This document shows positions 8,701-16,926 of a DNA stretch of 64,000 bases, in pieces. How positions within the stretch are numbered: the first letter of the stretch is position 1; every line of letters begins with the position of its first letter. Source of the stretch: Hydrogenophaga sp. (lineage in GTDB: Bacteria > Pseudomonadota > Gammaproteobacteria > Burkholderiales > Burkholderiaceae_C); assembly GCF_025699295.1 (NCBI RefSeq), contig NZ_JAILWB010000022.1, positions 18,277 through 82,276 of the forward strand, in the 5' to 3' direction. The notes below the pieces were generated by a model. The model saw only the letters and a list, made by a program, of their open reading frames with translations. It was not told the DNA's origin and did no database searches. Both the position numbers and the translations under genes were made by a program.

Positions 8701-10408
8701 CGAGGTCGGCAGCAAGATCAAGATCTACCACCAGGCTTTGCGCGACGCCGGCCACGACCCGGCGCAATTCACCGTCACGCTCATGCTGCACACCTACCTC
8801 GCCAGCGACCGCGAGAAGGCTCGCACGGTGGCGCGCGATCCCATGAAGGACTACCTGCGCAGCGCCGCCGGCCTCATCAAGCAGTATGCCTGGGCCTTCC
8901 CGGCATTCAAGAAACCCGCGGGTGTGAACAACCCGTTCGATCTCGACCTGCGCTCGCTCAACGACGAGGAAATGGACGCGATCCTCGACTTCGCCTTCCT
9001 GCGCTACTTCGAGGACTCCGGCCTGTTCGGAACCGTGGACGACTGCCTTGCCCGAGTCGAAGAACTCAAGCGCATTGGCGTGAGCGAGGTGGCCTGCCTG
9101 ATCGACTACGGCATCCCCACCGAGCAGGTATTGGAGAGCCTGGTGCCGCTGGCCGAGGTGCTGCGTCGCACCAACCAGCCCACAACAGTGGCCGAAGACG
9201 ACTTCTCCATCGCCGCGCAAATCCAGCGCCATGGCGTGACGCACCTGCAGTGCACCCCCAGCATGGCGCGCATGATTGCCATGAACGACGAGGCCCGGGT
9301 GGCGCTGGCCCAGGTGCAGCACCTCATGATTGGTGGCGAGGCCCTGCCCGGAACGCTGGTCGCTGAGTTGGGTCAGGTCACGAAAGCCTCCATCGAAAAC
9401 ATGTACGGCCCGACGGAGACCACCATCTGGTCGTCCACCGAAACCGCCAGCCCAACCGAGCCCGTGGTCAACATTGGCCGGCCGATTGCCAATACGCAGA
9501 TGTACGTGCTCGATGACCACCAGCAGCCCGTCCCCGTGGGCGTGCCCGGCGAGCTCTACATCGGCGGCGACGGCGTCACGCGCGGCTACTGGCAGCGCGA
9601 GGACCTCACTGCTGAGCGCTTCCCGGCCGACCCCTTCGTCAAACCCGAGCACGCAGCCCCCGCCGGCGCACGCATGTACCGCACCGGCGACCTCGCACGC
9701 TGGCGCCCGGATGGCCGCATCGACTTCCTGGGCCGTGCGGACTTCCAGGTCAAGATCCGCGGCTACCGCATCGAGCTGGGCGAAATCGAGGCGGTGCTGG
9801 AGTCGGCCGACGGCGTGCGCCAGGCCGTGGTGGTGGCCCGCGAGGACCAACCCGGTGACGTGCGCCTGGTGGCCTACCTGCGGGCAGACCCAGGCTTCCC
9901 GGCTGAGGGACTGCGCGAGTGGACCGCCGAACGCCTGCCCGAACACATGCTGCCCGCGCACTTCATGACCGTGGACGAGTTTCCGCTCACACCCAACCGC
10001 AAGGTCGACCGCAAGGCCCTGCCTGCTCCCTCACAATCCATCCTGCGCGAACGCACCGAAGTCTTCGTTGCACCCGAGAACGAGATCGAGAGCAAGATTG
10101 CCGAAATCTGGTCGCGCGTGCTCGGCGTGCCGAAGATCGGCGCCAAGGACAACTTCTTCGCGCTGGGCGGCCATTCGCTGCTGGCGGTGCAGGCTCACCG
10201 CGAAATCAAGCAGGCCCTGAGCTCCACTCGCCTGAGCATCACCGACATCTTCCGGTTTCCCACGCTGGCAGCCCTGGCCGCTCACCTGGATGACAAGCCA
10301 CGTGGCACACCAGAAGCGGTTGCGGAGTCCACCGAACGTGCGCAGATGCGCGCCGACGCCATGTCGCGCCGCCGGGCCATGCGGGCGGGCAAGCAGCCAC
10401 AGGAATGA
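5777..10408 (+). CDS. NRPS: formyltransferase - partial C - adenylation domain with inserted luciferase-like monooxygenase - PCP
   Basis: The start at 5777 is chosen for the GGAG at 5767-5770 and the onset of the formyltransferase fold (MSGFSCVVMG), giving 1543 residues. Residues 1-220 resemble the Fmt/ArnA formyltransferase fold, with HDGPLPKHAGLNAPVWAI near 94. Residues about 370-540 resemble only the C-terminal half of a condensation domain, and no HHxxxDG is present. Adenylation motifs are LTYMELNARAN near 569, YTSGSTGRPKG near 691 and SFDISVLELF near 735. An FMN-dependent luciferase-like monooxygenase of the MupA/Atu3671 type then interrupts the domain (about 776-1133, starting MDFSLYYWGNDD). 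Adenylation resumes with NMYGPTETTIW near 1208, YRTGDLARWRPDGRIDFLGR near 1301 and NRKVDRKAL near 1407. A PCP ends the protein (DNFFALGGHS near 1457). The protein probably loads one amino acid, N-formylates and/or oxidises it, and passes it to the PKS. The substrate is unknown. Confidence 0.93.
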   Translation: MSGFSCVVMGNESLLIQCADRVLQGGDRIAAVVTRNADIRAWAVHQGIPVEAPGERLGDRLAGVHFDWLFSIANLSVIPRAVLDQARHGAINFHDGPLPKHAGLNAPVWAILQGEKRHGVTWHMIEGGIDEGDIVKQKLFDMGPNETALTLNTRCYEAAMESFAELLTDLRGPGLKRVPQDLSQRSYHARLDRPAAAARLDFTQPAAALVALVAALDHGTYWNPLSCPKLEAGGRVLLVSQAAIEAQAGSAAPGEVVEATPAGLVVGTASTPVRLTGLRDEHGQTVCPSTTARTGDRLPLLDAGTAQALTDALAQVAAGEDIWRRCLQTPQAIDLPSTATASGPAEWRQTTVKAPSGLAGDRLLAAVAAWVARVSGKSEFDLAYRDAAAPRAPGYLSTWVPLRLSAAGDTLFSAFHEQCVEALGEARRHPAFALDLMARDPAIKGLAVPQIGLSQDAGCIEGCAVTVQLAADGNLTLWHDATKLPDEAAAQLVQRLLSVLEALGHEPSWSTPLVRLPIMSPAEREQVLYGWNDTACNYERHTCVHQFFEAQVQRTPKATAVVFEGTALTYMELNARANRVAHRLRGMGVKPGTLVGLYTSRSLELLIGALAIQKAGGAYVPLDPAYPADRVALYIEDSGAPVIVSQSTLVASLPIHQAQVLVIDQDAQIAAQPDSNPDSRVQSSDIAYMIYTSGSTGRPKGVMVEHRNVANFFRGMDDRIRHDPPGVWLAVTSLSFDISVLELFYTLARGFKLVLSSDENRALVASGRAPVSAQKMDFSLYYWGNDDGAGPRKYELLLEGAKFADRHGFCAVWTPERHFHAFGGPYPNPSVTGAAVAAVTQNIGVRAGSCVGPLHHPARIAEEWAVIDNLTNGRAALAIASGWQPDDFVLRPQNTPPHNKKAMFDTIDQLRKLWRGEAVSFPTASGEPFNVVTQPRPVSKELPVWVTTAGNPETWKEAGAIGANVLTHLLGQTVDEVGSKIKIYHQALRDAGHDPAQFTVTLMLHTYLASDREKARTVARDPMKDYLRSAAGLIKQYAWAFPAFKKPAGVNNPFDLDLRSLNDEEMDAILDFAFLRYFEDSGLFGTVDDCLARVEELKRIGVSEVACLIDYGIPTEQVLESLVPLAEVLRRTNQPTTVAEDDFSIAAQIQRHGVTHLQCTPSMARMIAMNDEARVALAQVQHLMIGGEALPGTLVAELGQVTKASIENMYGPTETTIWSSTETASPTEPVVNIGRPIANTQMYVLDDHQQPVPVGVPGELYIGGDGVTRGYWQREDLTAERFPADPFVKPEHAAPAGARMYRTGDLARWRPDGRIDFLGRADFQVKIRGYRIELGEIEAVLESADGVRQAVVVAREDQPGDVRLVAYLRADPGFPAEGLREWTAERLPEHMLPAHFMTVDEFPLTPNRKVDRKALPAPSQSILRERTEVFVAPENEIESKIAEIWSRVLGVPKIGAKDNFFALGGHSLLAVQAHREIKQALSSTRLSITDIFRFPTLAALAAHLDDKPRGTPEAVAESTERAQMRADAMSRRRAMRAGKQPQE

Positions 10409-11106
10409 TGGCCGCCATCGCCTGCGCCGAACCGTACTTGTCACTACACACCACGCTGCGCCAGAGTCTGGCCGACCGGCTGGGACCAGGTATTGGCATC
10501 GCTTGCACGGGCGTCGAGGGCGACCCCCGGCGCTTGTATCCCGAGGAATTCGCGGCCGTCAGCCGCGCCGTACCCCGTCGTCAGCGCGAGTTCGCAGCCG
10601 GCCGCGAGGCGGCCCGGCAAGCCATGGCACAGATCGGCTGGGCGCCCGTGGCCATCCCCAGCGCCCCTGACAGGTCGCCGGTCTGGCCTAAGGGCCTCGC
10701 TGGCTCGATCACGCACTCGGCCGGTGCTTGCGTAGCGGTCGTGTGTCCTCAATCACTTTGGCAGGCGGTCGGCATCGATCTGGAAGAGGACCAACCCATG
10801 GAGCCGGCGCTATGGGACACGATCTGCACGCCCGAAGAGGCTGCATTCGTGAACACCCAACCCGCCGTCCTGCGGGGCCGCTGGGTCACATGGCTCTTTT
10901 CAGCCAAGGAGGCGTTCTACAAGTGGCAGTACCCACAAACCCGGCACACTCTCGAATTTCAGGACGTGCGCGTCCTGCTGCCGCATATGGGCTTTCCGAC
11001 AAACTTTCGAATCGTCCAGGCACGAACGGGCACAACGCCTGGCATCAGGGGGGAATGCCTGGCGCGTAATGGGCACCTTCTCACCTGGGTGATCGGCAAC
11101 GTATGA
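10405..11106 (+). CDS. 4'-phosphopantetheinyl transferase (Sfp/EntD type)
   Basis: A 233-residue protein that would move phosphopantetheine from CoA onto the conserved Ser of carrier domains. The two signature metal/CoA blocks are visible: VGIDLEEDQ near residue 122 and FSAKEAFYKWQYP near 166. An upstream KGLAGSITHS block is typical of the EntD/Sfp group. The start overlaps the NRPS stop (ATGA at 10405-10408), so translation is coupled. A second Met three bases later is an alternative start. Its position makes it the activator of the ACP and PCP encoded just upstream. Confidence 0.93.
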   Translation: MMAAIACAEPYLSLHTTLRQSLADRLGPGIGIACTGVEGDPRRLYPEEFAAVSRAVPRRQREFAAGREAARQAMAQIGWAPVAIPSAPDRSPVWPKGLAGSITHSAGACVAVVCPQSLWQAVGIDLEEDQPMEPALWDTICTPEEAAFVNTQPAVLRGRWVTWLFSAKEAFYKWQYPQTRHTLEFQDVRVLLPHMGFPTNFRIVQARTGTTPGIRGECLARNGHLLTWVIGNV

Positions 11107-11148
11107 CATCAACACAGACCATCGACCTCATCCGAAAGACCTCTAGCG

Positions 11149-12372
11149 ATGAGCGATGAAAACGACACATTGCTGCTGTACGCGCCCGTACCCCTGTACA
11201 GCAGCGAAAACGGCTACCTTCTTGAAGATCAGGCCTGCAATGGCTTGAGGTTGTGGGCCGAGAATTTCTCGCATGTGATTGTCATGTTCCCAGTCGAGCA
11301 TGGTGTGGCACCACCGAGCTGGATTCCACTTCGAACAGCACAAGTGGACCTTTCGCGCGTGGAGGTGGTGAGTCTGCCGACGGCCTACCGGCTTGATCAA
11401 TTTTTACGACACCAAGCCGCGATCCGGCGGCAAATCCGGGATCTCATCGACCGTGCGCGCTACCTGTCCTTCTCCATTGGCGGACTGATTGGCGATTGGG
11501 GTGCGGTGGCCGCAATGGAGGCGCACAGGAAGAAGCGGCGCTTCGCCATCTGGACAGACCGGGTGGAGTCCGAAGTGGTCCGGGAACAGGCGCATTCGGG
11601 CAAGACAGTAAAAAATAGGTGGGTGGCTGCGCTGACGCACAGGCCCATGGCGATGCTGGAGCGTGCCTTGATCCGCAGGGCCACTGTAGGCCTTTTCCAC
11701 GGCGCGGAAACGTACGCCGCTTACGCACGTTACGCCGAAGCTGCAGAGATCGTGCATGACATCCATCTCAGCGAAAAGGATCGGATTCCGGCAACCGCAC
11801 TGGCGGCCAAAATGGAAAGTGCAGCACAAGGCCCTTTTCGCATCTGCTATGTTGGACGCGCCGACGCCATGAAGGGGCCCAATGACTGGATTCAGGTCAT
11901 GGTTGAGCTGAACAAGAGTGGGGTTGATTTCCAGGCAACTTGGCTGGGGGATGGGGAGGCACTTCCTGTCATGCGGGCCGAGGTCGCGCGCCATGGACTG
12001 GGAGACCGAGTAGAACTGCCTGGATTCGTGAGAGACCGCGCTGTGTTGCTGGATACGCTCCGTTGCTCACACGTGCTGGTCTTCTGCCACAAGACCCCCG
12101 AATCTCCGCGCAACCTTATTGAAGCCCTGGTATCTGGAACACCAATCATCGGCTACGACAGCCCTTTCCCGAGGGACCTCATTGCGTCGCATGGTGGCGG
12201 GGTTCTTACAGACCCGAACGACATCAGCGCTCTGGCCGCTGCGCTGGAGGCGCTGGCCCACGATCGCGCCCGACTGTGCTCCTTGATTGATCGGGCGACT
12301 CTGGATGGCGAACCGTTCAATGACGTAGCGGTGTTCAAACACCGTAGCGAGGTCATCCGAGCGCACCTGTGA
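11149..12372 (+). CDS. Glycosyltransferase family 4 (group 1)
   Basis: A 407-residue GT-B enzyme. The C-terminal nucleotide-sugar half is clear: RICYVGRADAMKGPNDWIQV near residue 228, WLGDGEALPVM near 265 and the donor-binding block ESPRNLIEALVSGTPIIGYD near 322. The N-terminal acceptor half has no strong signature. It starts 42 bases after the phosphopantetheinyl transferase, preceded by a weak AAAGA, and may belong to the same transcript. Local base composition looks more AT-rich than in the NRPS/PKS genes. It probably extends a lipid-linked glycan or glycosylates the PKS/NRPS product. Specificity is not readable. Confidence 0.87.
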   Translation: MSDENDTLLLYAPVPLYSSENGYLLEDQACNGLRLWAENFSHVIVMFPVEHGVAPPSWIPLRTAQVDLSRVEVVSLPTAYRLDQFLRHQAAIRRQIRDLIDRARYLSFSIGGLIGDWGAVAAMEAHRKKRRFAIWTDRVESEVVREQAHSGKTVKNRWVAALTHRPMAMLERALIRRATVGLFHGAETYAAYARYAEAAEIVHDIHLSEKDRIPATALAAKMESAAQGPFRICYVGRADAMKGPNDWIQVMVELNKSGVDFQATWLGDGEALPVMRAEVARHGLGDRVELPGFVRDRAVLLDTLRCSHVLVFCHKTPESPRNLIEALVSGTPIIGYDSPFPRDLIASHGGGVLTDPNDISALAAALEALAHDRARLCSLIDRATLDGEPFNDVAVFKHRSEVIRAHL

Positions 12373-12493
12373 CCACCGATCCGTCGACATCTCAATGGGA
12401 GGCCGCATCTTCGGGCTTGAGCGCGGAGCACCTTGTTGAAATACCCGTAAGCAACTGGAAGCCCGGAGATCAGGCCAATCCAGAGCGCACAAT

Positions 12494-13375
12494 TCAAGGC
12501 AGCGGATGTCCCAACGAATTCAACAAGGCCTTCATATCATCCAACTGCTGAAAACGCGTGGCGAACTTGCCCAGCAGGGAGCGCTTTAAAAATGGGAACC
12601 CAGCTTCTATCAGCTCCCTGGGGCGAAAGAGGCACAGATCGCTCTTCTCCCGCTGGATGCTGCACCAATAGGCGCCTACGTCAAAATGACGCGCGAGCAT
12701 TCGCGTTAGCCGGGTTTCCTGAAGCAGGATGACGGATTCGATGTCGTTGTAGGCCCATGACATGGACATGGAGGGGGCGGCAGCCTGCAATACATCCATT
12801 TGCAGGTTTTTGATAACGAAGGCGTAGGACTGGACGTGGTTTTCTTCCGTAGCCCGCGTGGCATTGGCGGTAAATCCAGTCACCCTCCACGGAGCTGCCT
12901 GGATGAACGGCTCCAATGGAGCGAATGGCCCGAAGATCGAATCGTTCATGAACAGCACGTCCGCGCCTGGCGACCACAGTACCAGCTCGCTCAGACCCAG
13001 CGCATAGGCCGAGAAGTCATACCCCGGCATATCTTTCCAGTACAGTGCGTCACAGCGTGCGCGAAGCTCGTCAAGAACCGCATGGCCGTCCGGGCAAGCG
13101 CAGATCACCATCAGGCTCGCGCGCTCGGCGGCGAGCCGGTCGAGCGTGAACCGGTGCCCTGCGGTCAGTTGCCCGTCCGGCAAGTAGACAAAATATGCCA
13201 GCCAACGAGTCTGTGGCGATGCAGGCACCAGTGTCTTCCAGCTTGGGAAAGCACCTCGAAACAGGCGAGCCATCCAGCGGCGGCCAACAATGCTCAAGCG
13301 AGCCTGGCTAGGCTTGTAGGTCCATAGGGTCTGGGCCCCATTGACCGGGTTGATCAACAACTCATCAGTAGGCAT
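12494..13375 (-). CDS. RgpF-like (rhamnan synthesis F family) glycosyltransferase
   Basis: A 293-residue protein of the type found in rhamnan and O-antigen loci. The block with VLFMNDSIFGPFAPLEPFI near residue 137 matches the NDS-x-GP signature of the RgpF family, and the following WRVTGFTANATR fits the same fold. The start overlaps the end of the upstream sugar-phosphate transferase by 11 bases, with AGGA four bases before the ATG, so the two are co-translated. It runs convergently to the GT4 gene with about 120 bases between them. The substrate is unknown; transfer onto the growing polysaccharide is inferred from family and position. Confidence 0.72.
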   Translation of the reverse strand: MPTDELLINPVNGAQTLWTYKPSQARLSIVGRRWMARLFRGAFPSWKTLVPASPQTRWLAYFVYLPDGQLTAGHRFTLDRLAAERASLMVICACPDGHAVLDELRARCDALYWKDMPGYDFSAYALGLSELVLWSPGADVLFMNDSIFGPFAPLEPFIQAAPWRVTGFTANATRATEENHVQSYAFVIKNLQMDVLQAAAPSMSMSWAYNDIESVILLQETRLTRMLARHFDVGAYWCSIQREKSDLCLFRPRELIEAGFPFLKRSLLGKFATRFQQLDDMKALLNSLGHPLP

Positions 13376-14819
13376 TTCGTCCTGTCAATGCGCCCAAAGT
13401 GCGCAAAAGAATGGTGAAGTCAAGCCAGAGGGACCAGTTATTGATGTATTCGATATCGGCCTCCACGCGATGCTGCATCTGCTCTATGTCGGTAGTCTCG
13501 CCTCTCAAGCCGCGCACCTGGGCCAGGCCGGTGATGCCTGGCTTGATGTTGTGGCGGGCGAAGTAGCTGTTGATGCGCTGGGAGTACTCCATGTCGTGCT
13601 GCACAGCGTGGGGCCGCGGCCCCACGAGCGACATCTCGCCACGAAGCACGTTGATCAGTTGCGGAAGCTCATCAAGGCTGGTCCTGCGCAGAATGGCCCC
13701 TACACGGGTTACTCGCGGGTCATCGCGAGAAGCCTGCTTTATCTGGCCGCCGGCGCTCGCATGGACGTACATGCTGCGAAATTTCCAGATGCTGAAGGTC
13801 TTGCCGCTCCAGCCATTGCGTGCTTGCTTGAAGAACACCGGCCCCCGGCTGTCGAGCTTGATGGCCACAGCGATGATCAGCAGGAGTGGAGAGACGGCCA
13901 GAAGTATGAGAGCAGAAAGCACGAAATCCTCGCATGCCTTAAACAGCCGTCGGGTTCCGGTCAGAGGGGTTTCAGATAGCGTAAGCACCGGCAGGCCAGC
14001 GATTTCGCGCACGCTGTGATTGACCAGCAGCATCGAGTAGATGTCAGGGACCCAATGAACCGCCACGTGCTTGTCCAGCAGATTGAAGTACATGCCCTCG
14101 ATCAGGTCGGACGCATCCAGTGGAATCGCGAAGTACACCGTGTCGATGTCATGCTGATCGATGATCTTGAGCATTTCTTCGAAGGGGCCAATCACGCTCG
14201 ACTCCTGAAGGCTGCCAAAATCCGATGGCTCCTGCATTCTGTTCATGGCGCCGTCTGGACGCCCAGGCTCGCTGTGTGGCAGAGCCAGGCAACCAATCAC
14301 CCGCTGACCCAGCCAGGGGTTGTTGGAGATCTTGTTCTGCAGGTAGCGGGCGAGCCGGCCGGTGCCGACGATCAGCACGCTGTCTGGTTCGACGGCGCGA
14401 CGCATGAAACGAATCTGCAGTTCCCGAAAGCCCATGTGTAGGACGATCTGGACGAAAAAGCCCAATACGTACAACTTGCCGACCATGAGGCGGGAGTAGA
14501 CGTCGGTCTGTTTGGCGGCGAATCCAACCAGCAGAAGGAAGGCAAACACCAAGGTCCAGGCCTTGAACAGGTTGAGGGCCTTACGGGTGCGATTGCTGTT
14601 GCTGCGGTACAGGCCGAACTGGTCATAGGCAACCGCCATGCCACCGAGCAGCAGCAGCAGCAGCACCGTGTAATCGGCGTTGAGTGGCCCCACGTGCTGC
14701 CGGATCAGGTAATAGGCCAGGCCCATGACGGCGGCCGCATCGAACACGGCCTGCGCGGCAGTCGAGATGCTGCTGCGGCGCTTGAGGATGGAGCGGGGTG
14801 GCCGAGAAAGTAAAGCCAT
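13365..14819 (-). CDS. Undecaprenyl-phosphate sugar-1-phosphate transferase (WcaJ/ExoY type)
   Basis: A 484-residue polyprenyl glycosylphosphotransferase. Several hydrophobic segments lie in the first 120 residues (for example LLLLLLGGMAVAY). A central Rossmann-like domain follows (VLIVGTGRLARYLQ near 150). The C-terminal catalytic domain begins after one more membrane segment and carries GPVFFKQARNGW, FSIWKFRSMYV, RRTSLDELPQLINVLRG and MSLVGPRPHAV. It would move a sugar-1-phosphate, probably glucose or galactose, from UDP-sugar to undecaprenyl phosphate, the first step of exopolysaccharide or capsule repeat-unit assembly. No Wzx, Wzy or Wza partners are in the window, so the locus is incomplete here. 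Confidence 0.93.
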   Translation of the reverse strand: MALLSRPPRSILKRRSSISTAAQAVFDAAAVMGLAYYLIRQHVGPLNADYTVLLLLLLGGMAVAYDQFGLYRSNSNRTRKALNLFKAWTLVFAFLLLVGFAAKQTDVYSRLMVGKLYVLGFFVQIVLHMGFRELQIRFMRRAVEPDSVLIVGTGRLARYLQNKISNNPWLGQRVIGCLALPHSEPGRPDGAMNRMQEPSDFGSLQESSVIGPFEEMLKIIDQHDIDTVYFAIPLDASDLIEGMYFNLLDKHVAVHWVPDIYSMLLVNHSVREIAGLPVLTLSETPLTGTRRLFKACEDFVLSALILLAVSPLLLIIAVAIKLDSRGPVFFKQARNGWSGKTFSIWKFRSMYVHASAGGQIKQASRDDPRVTRVGAILRRTSLDELPQLINVLRGEMSLVGPRPHAVQHDMEYSQRINSYFARHNIKPGITGLAQVRGLRGETTDIEQMQHRVEADIEYINNWSLWLDFTILLRTLGALTGRNAY

Positions 14820-15022
14820 GACAGTCAGTATAGAGGCGCTGATCGGGTCTCTTTGGGCAATCCCTGATGCTCAATATCCTGGCCGAGCAGTCGTTCGCCA
14901 GTTCCGTGAAGTTTTACTGGTGCTACCATGAAGCACCGTGTTTGTTGCCAAAAGCCCTATCCATCTGTGAGAACGGGATCAGGACCAATACCGAAATGGT
15001 TCCCACTTCCGGGAGTTTCATC

Positions 15023-15829
15023 ATGATCAACCCCATTGACCGCGAAGCGCTTCGTGCCCAAGTTCGAACTGCGAATCCGTTCCCATTCTTTGCCATCGAC
15101 AATTTTCTCGAACCCGAGTTCGCGGAGGACGTGCATGCGGCATTTCCAAGCTTCGAGGAGGTGTCGCGGCTTGGACACAAGTTCACTGCAGTGAACGAAA
15201 AGAACAAGGTCCAAGTCACCGATTCAAGCCTCTTTCCAGCCCCCATACACGCTCTGCATACTCAACTGGCAGCACCTGAATTTCTGGAGCTCGTGTCTTA
15301 TGTGATGGATATTCCCCGCCTCATAGCCGATCCCGAACTCGCAGGCGGCGGCATTCACGAAACGGGCCCCAGAGGGCACCTCGATGTCCATGTCGATTTC
15401 AACTACCTCCCGGATCGACAGCTTCATCGGCGCTTGAACATTCTTGTGTATTTCAACAAGGACTGGCAAAGCAAGTGGGGAGGGGAAATCGAGCTTTGGG
15501 ACAAGGACGTGAAAACTTGCCATCACGCGTTTATGCCGATCTTCAACCGCTGCGTGGTCTTCGAGACCTCAAATATCAGTTTTCATGGCGTCGCGGCAGT
15601 GCGTTGTCCAGAGGGCGCCGTGCGCAAAAGCTTTGCAGCCTACTATTACACGAAGGAAGCTCCTGCCCACTGGACCGGTGATGTGCATTCGACGATTTTC
15701 AAGGCGCGTCCCGACGAGTACTTCAAAGGCAAGATCGCCATGCCCGTCGAGCAGGCCGCACGCAGCCTTCAGGAGGGCTGGCGCGGTGTAAAGCAGGGCA
15801 TCAAGGGCGTTCTCGGCAAAAACGGCTGA
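15023..15829 (+). CDS. 2-oxoglutarate/Fe(II)-dependent oxygenase (prolyl-4-hydroxylase-like)
   Basis: The start at 15023 is preferred because GGGAG lies seven bases upstream. It gives 268 residues beginning MINPIDREAL, and in-frame Mets at 14996 and 14867 lack a ribosome site. The iron site is visible as H-x-D in LDVHVDFNYL near residue 121, with a distal His in ISFHGVAAV near 190 and a candidate 2-oxoglutarate Arg in VRKSFAAYYYT. This is the pattern of the 2OG-FeII Oxy_3 family, which hydroxylates proteins, sugars or small molecules. It is divergent from the sugar-phosphate transferase. Base composition here is visibly richer in A/T. A role in modifying the glycan or the nonribosomal product is inference from location. 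Confidence 0.82.
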   Translation: MINPIDREALRAQVRTANPFPFFAIDNFLEPEFAEDVHAAFPSFEEVSRLGHKFTAVNEKNKVQVTDSSLFPAPIHALHTQLAAPEFLELVSYVMDIPRLIADPELAGGGIHETGPRGHLDVHVDFNYLPDRQLHRRLNILVYFNKDWQSKWGGEIELWDKDVKTCHHAFMPIFNRCVVFETSNISFHGVAAVRCPEGAVRKSFAAYYYTKEAPAHWTGDVHSTIFKARPDEYFKGKIAMPVEQAARSLQEGWRGVKQGIKGVLGKNG

Positions 15830-15853
15830 GCCGCATTCCGCGCCACCCTGTCT

Positions 15854-16789
15854 TCACGGTGCCTGCCTCACTCCGGTCTTGGGGTATCGGGTGACAACCT
15901 CCCAGACCACTTCCTGCATGACTCGCGCCGCCGCTTCGGAGGGAGCATCGGCCTGAGATCCATCGGCCCGTAACAAACGGTGCGGTAATCCTATGGGGTT
16001 GCGGTGGTACAGGACCGCGTAGTGGGTCAATGCCACGAGGTAACTGCCCAGGTCACTGGCATGGATCATGTCCTGCTTTCCATCCGGTGCGCGATGGAAA
16101 AGGTCCTCTCGTGCGCTCAGGCCAGGTAGCCCTCCAGCTTGCTCCACGCGTCGAACAAATGCAGCCATCACCTGCCCGGCCGGAATGACGTACACAGGCC
16201 CTCCAGTGTCGCCATGGGCCAAGCCCTGGGCCAGCAGCACGCCCTCCCAATAGGCACCCAGATCGCGATCCAGGCGAGTCAACCAACCATCGGGGTCGTC
16301 GAGCGGATGCCACGTCTCGTACAAGTAAACGCGTATGGCAGGGTTGGCATTCCGGGCGTCGCGCGCCCAACGGCGGACGTACTCCGGACTGTCGAAATAC
16401 TTGATGGCGTCCTTGATCTCGACCGACTCGGTCAAGACGAGAGCATCGAAGCTGCCGCTGGCAATCGCGGCCTTGGCGTCCTGGTATCTGTCGTGCGCGT
16501 TCTCGACCTCGGAGCCCTTGACTGGGATGTCAGGCTCCCAATGGGACTGCAAGCTGGCACCCCAACCCAGTTGGGATCGATGATCATGACCGGCCCCCGC
16601 AAGTTGCTCCAGCATCGACGGAATGTTCTTGCCAACCAGGCTGTGCCCAATATGAAAGACACGCAAGGGCTTCTCCGGAGCTGGCAGCGGCTCAGCATAG
16701 AGCTGTGCCAGCGCTGCCGGGTCCAGAGTCTTTTGCGAGCCGCAGGCGCCAAGAAGCAGCACCAAAGCGTATTTCAGGACACGGTTCAT
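15854..16789 (-). CDS. SGNH-hydrolase-like lipoprotein
   Basis: The ATG at 16789 (MNRVLKYALVLLLGAC) gives a classic lipoprotein signal with lipid-bearing Cys16. An upstream TTG at 16801 would add four residues. The 311-residue product has GHSLVG near residue 48 as a GDSL-like nucleophile block and DMIHASDLGSY near 240, matching the catalytic D-x-x-H of SGNH hydrolases. Such enzymes in polysaccharide loci often add or remove acetyl groups in the periplasm. That role is inferred here, and the family match is by motif only. The gene converges on the 2OG oxygenase and may be the last gene of a transcript starting at ugd. Confidence 0.7.
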   Translation of the reverse strand: MNRVLKYALVLLLGACGSQKTLDPAALAQLYAEPLPAPEKPLRVFHIGHSLVGKNIPSMLEQLAGAGHDHRSQLGWGASLQSHWEPDIPVKGSEVENAHDRYQDAKAAIASGSFDALVLTESVEIKDAIKYFDSPEYVRRWARDARNANPAIRVYLYETWHPLDDPDGWLTRLDRDLGAYWEGVLLAQGLAHGDTGGPVYVIPAGQVMAAFVRRVEQAGGLPGLSAREDLFHRAPDGKQDMIHASDLGSYLVALTHYAVLYHRNPIGLPHRLLRADGSQADAPSEAAARVMQEVVWEVVTRYPKTGVRQAP

Positions 16790-16797
16790 CTTCTTGT

Positions 16798-16926
16798 TCA
16801 ACGGATTAACTTAGAAGTGGTCTGTGCTCTGCCCAAGTTTGAGTTGGCAGCCTGCAAACTGCTGCCAACTTGCTCCAAGCCCGCATGTGCCATGGTTCTC
16901 GGTCGAACACTGCTTGCCTTATTCAT
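16798..16926 (-). CDS. Possible 42-residue small protein with strong ribosome site
   Basis: A short frame beginning MNKASSVRPRT is preceded, four bases upstream, by a perfect AAGGAGG (16931-16937 on this strand). Its start overlaps the stop of another tiny frame (ATGA), and its stop lies eight bases before the lipoprotein ATG. The peptide is basic and polar, with no membrane segment and no recognised domain. It could be a real small protein, a leader peptide that couples lipoprotein translation, or chance. Nothing in the peptide itself supports a function. Confidence 0.3.
   Translation of the reverse strand: MNKASSVRPRTMAHAGLEQVGSSLQAANSNLGRAQTTSKLIR

Noticed and set aside
7136..9961. A 941-codon open frame on the minus strand opposite the NRPS gene
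   Set aside because: His/Val/Gly/Ala-rich translation with no domain, lying entirely antisense to well-supported adenylation and monooxygenase motifs; a GC-rich shadow frame.
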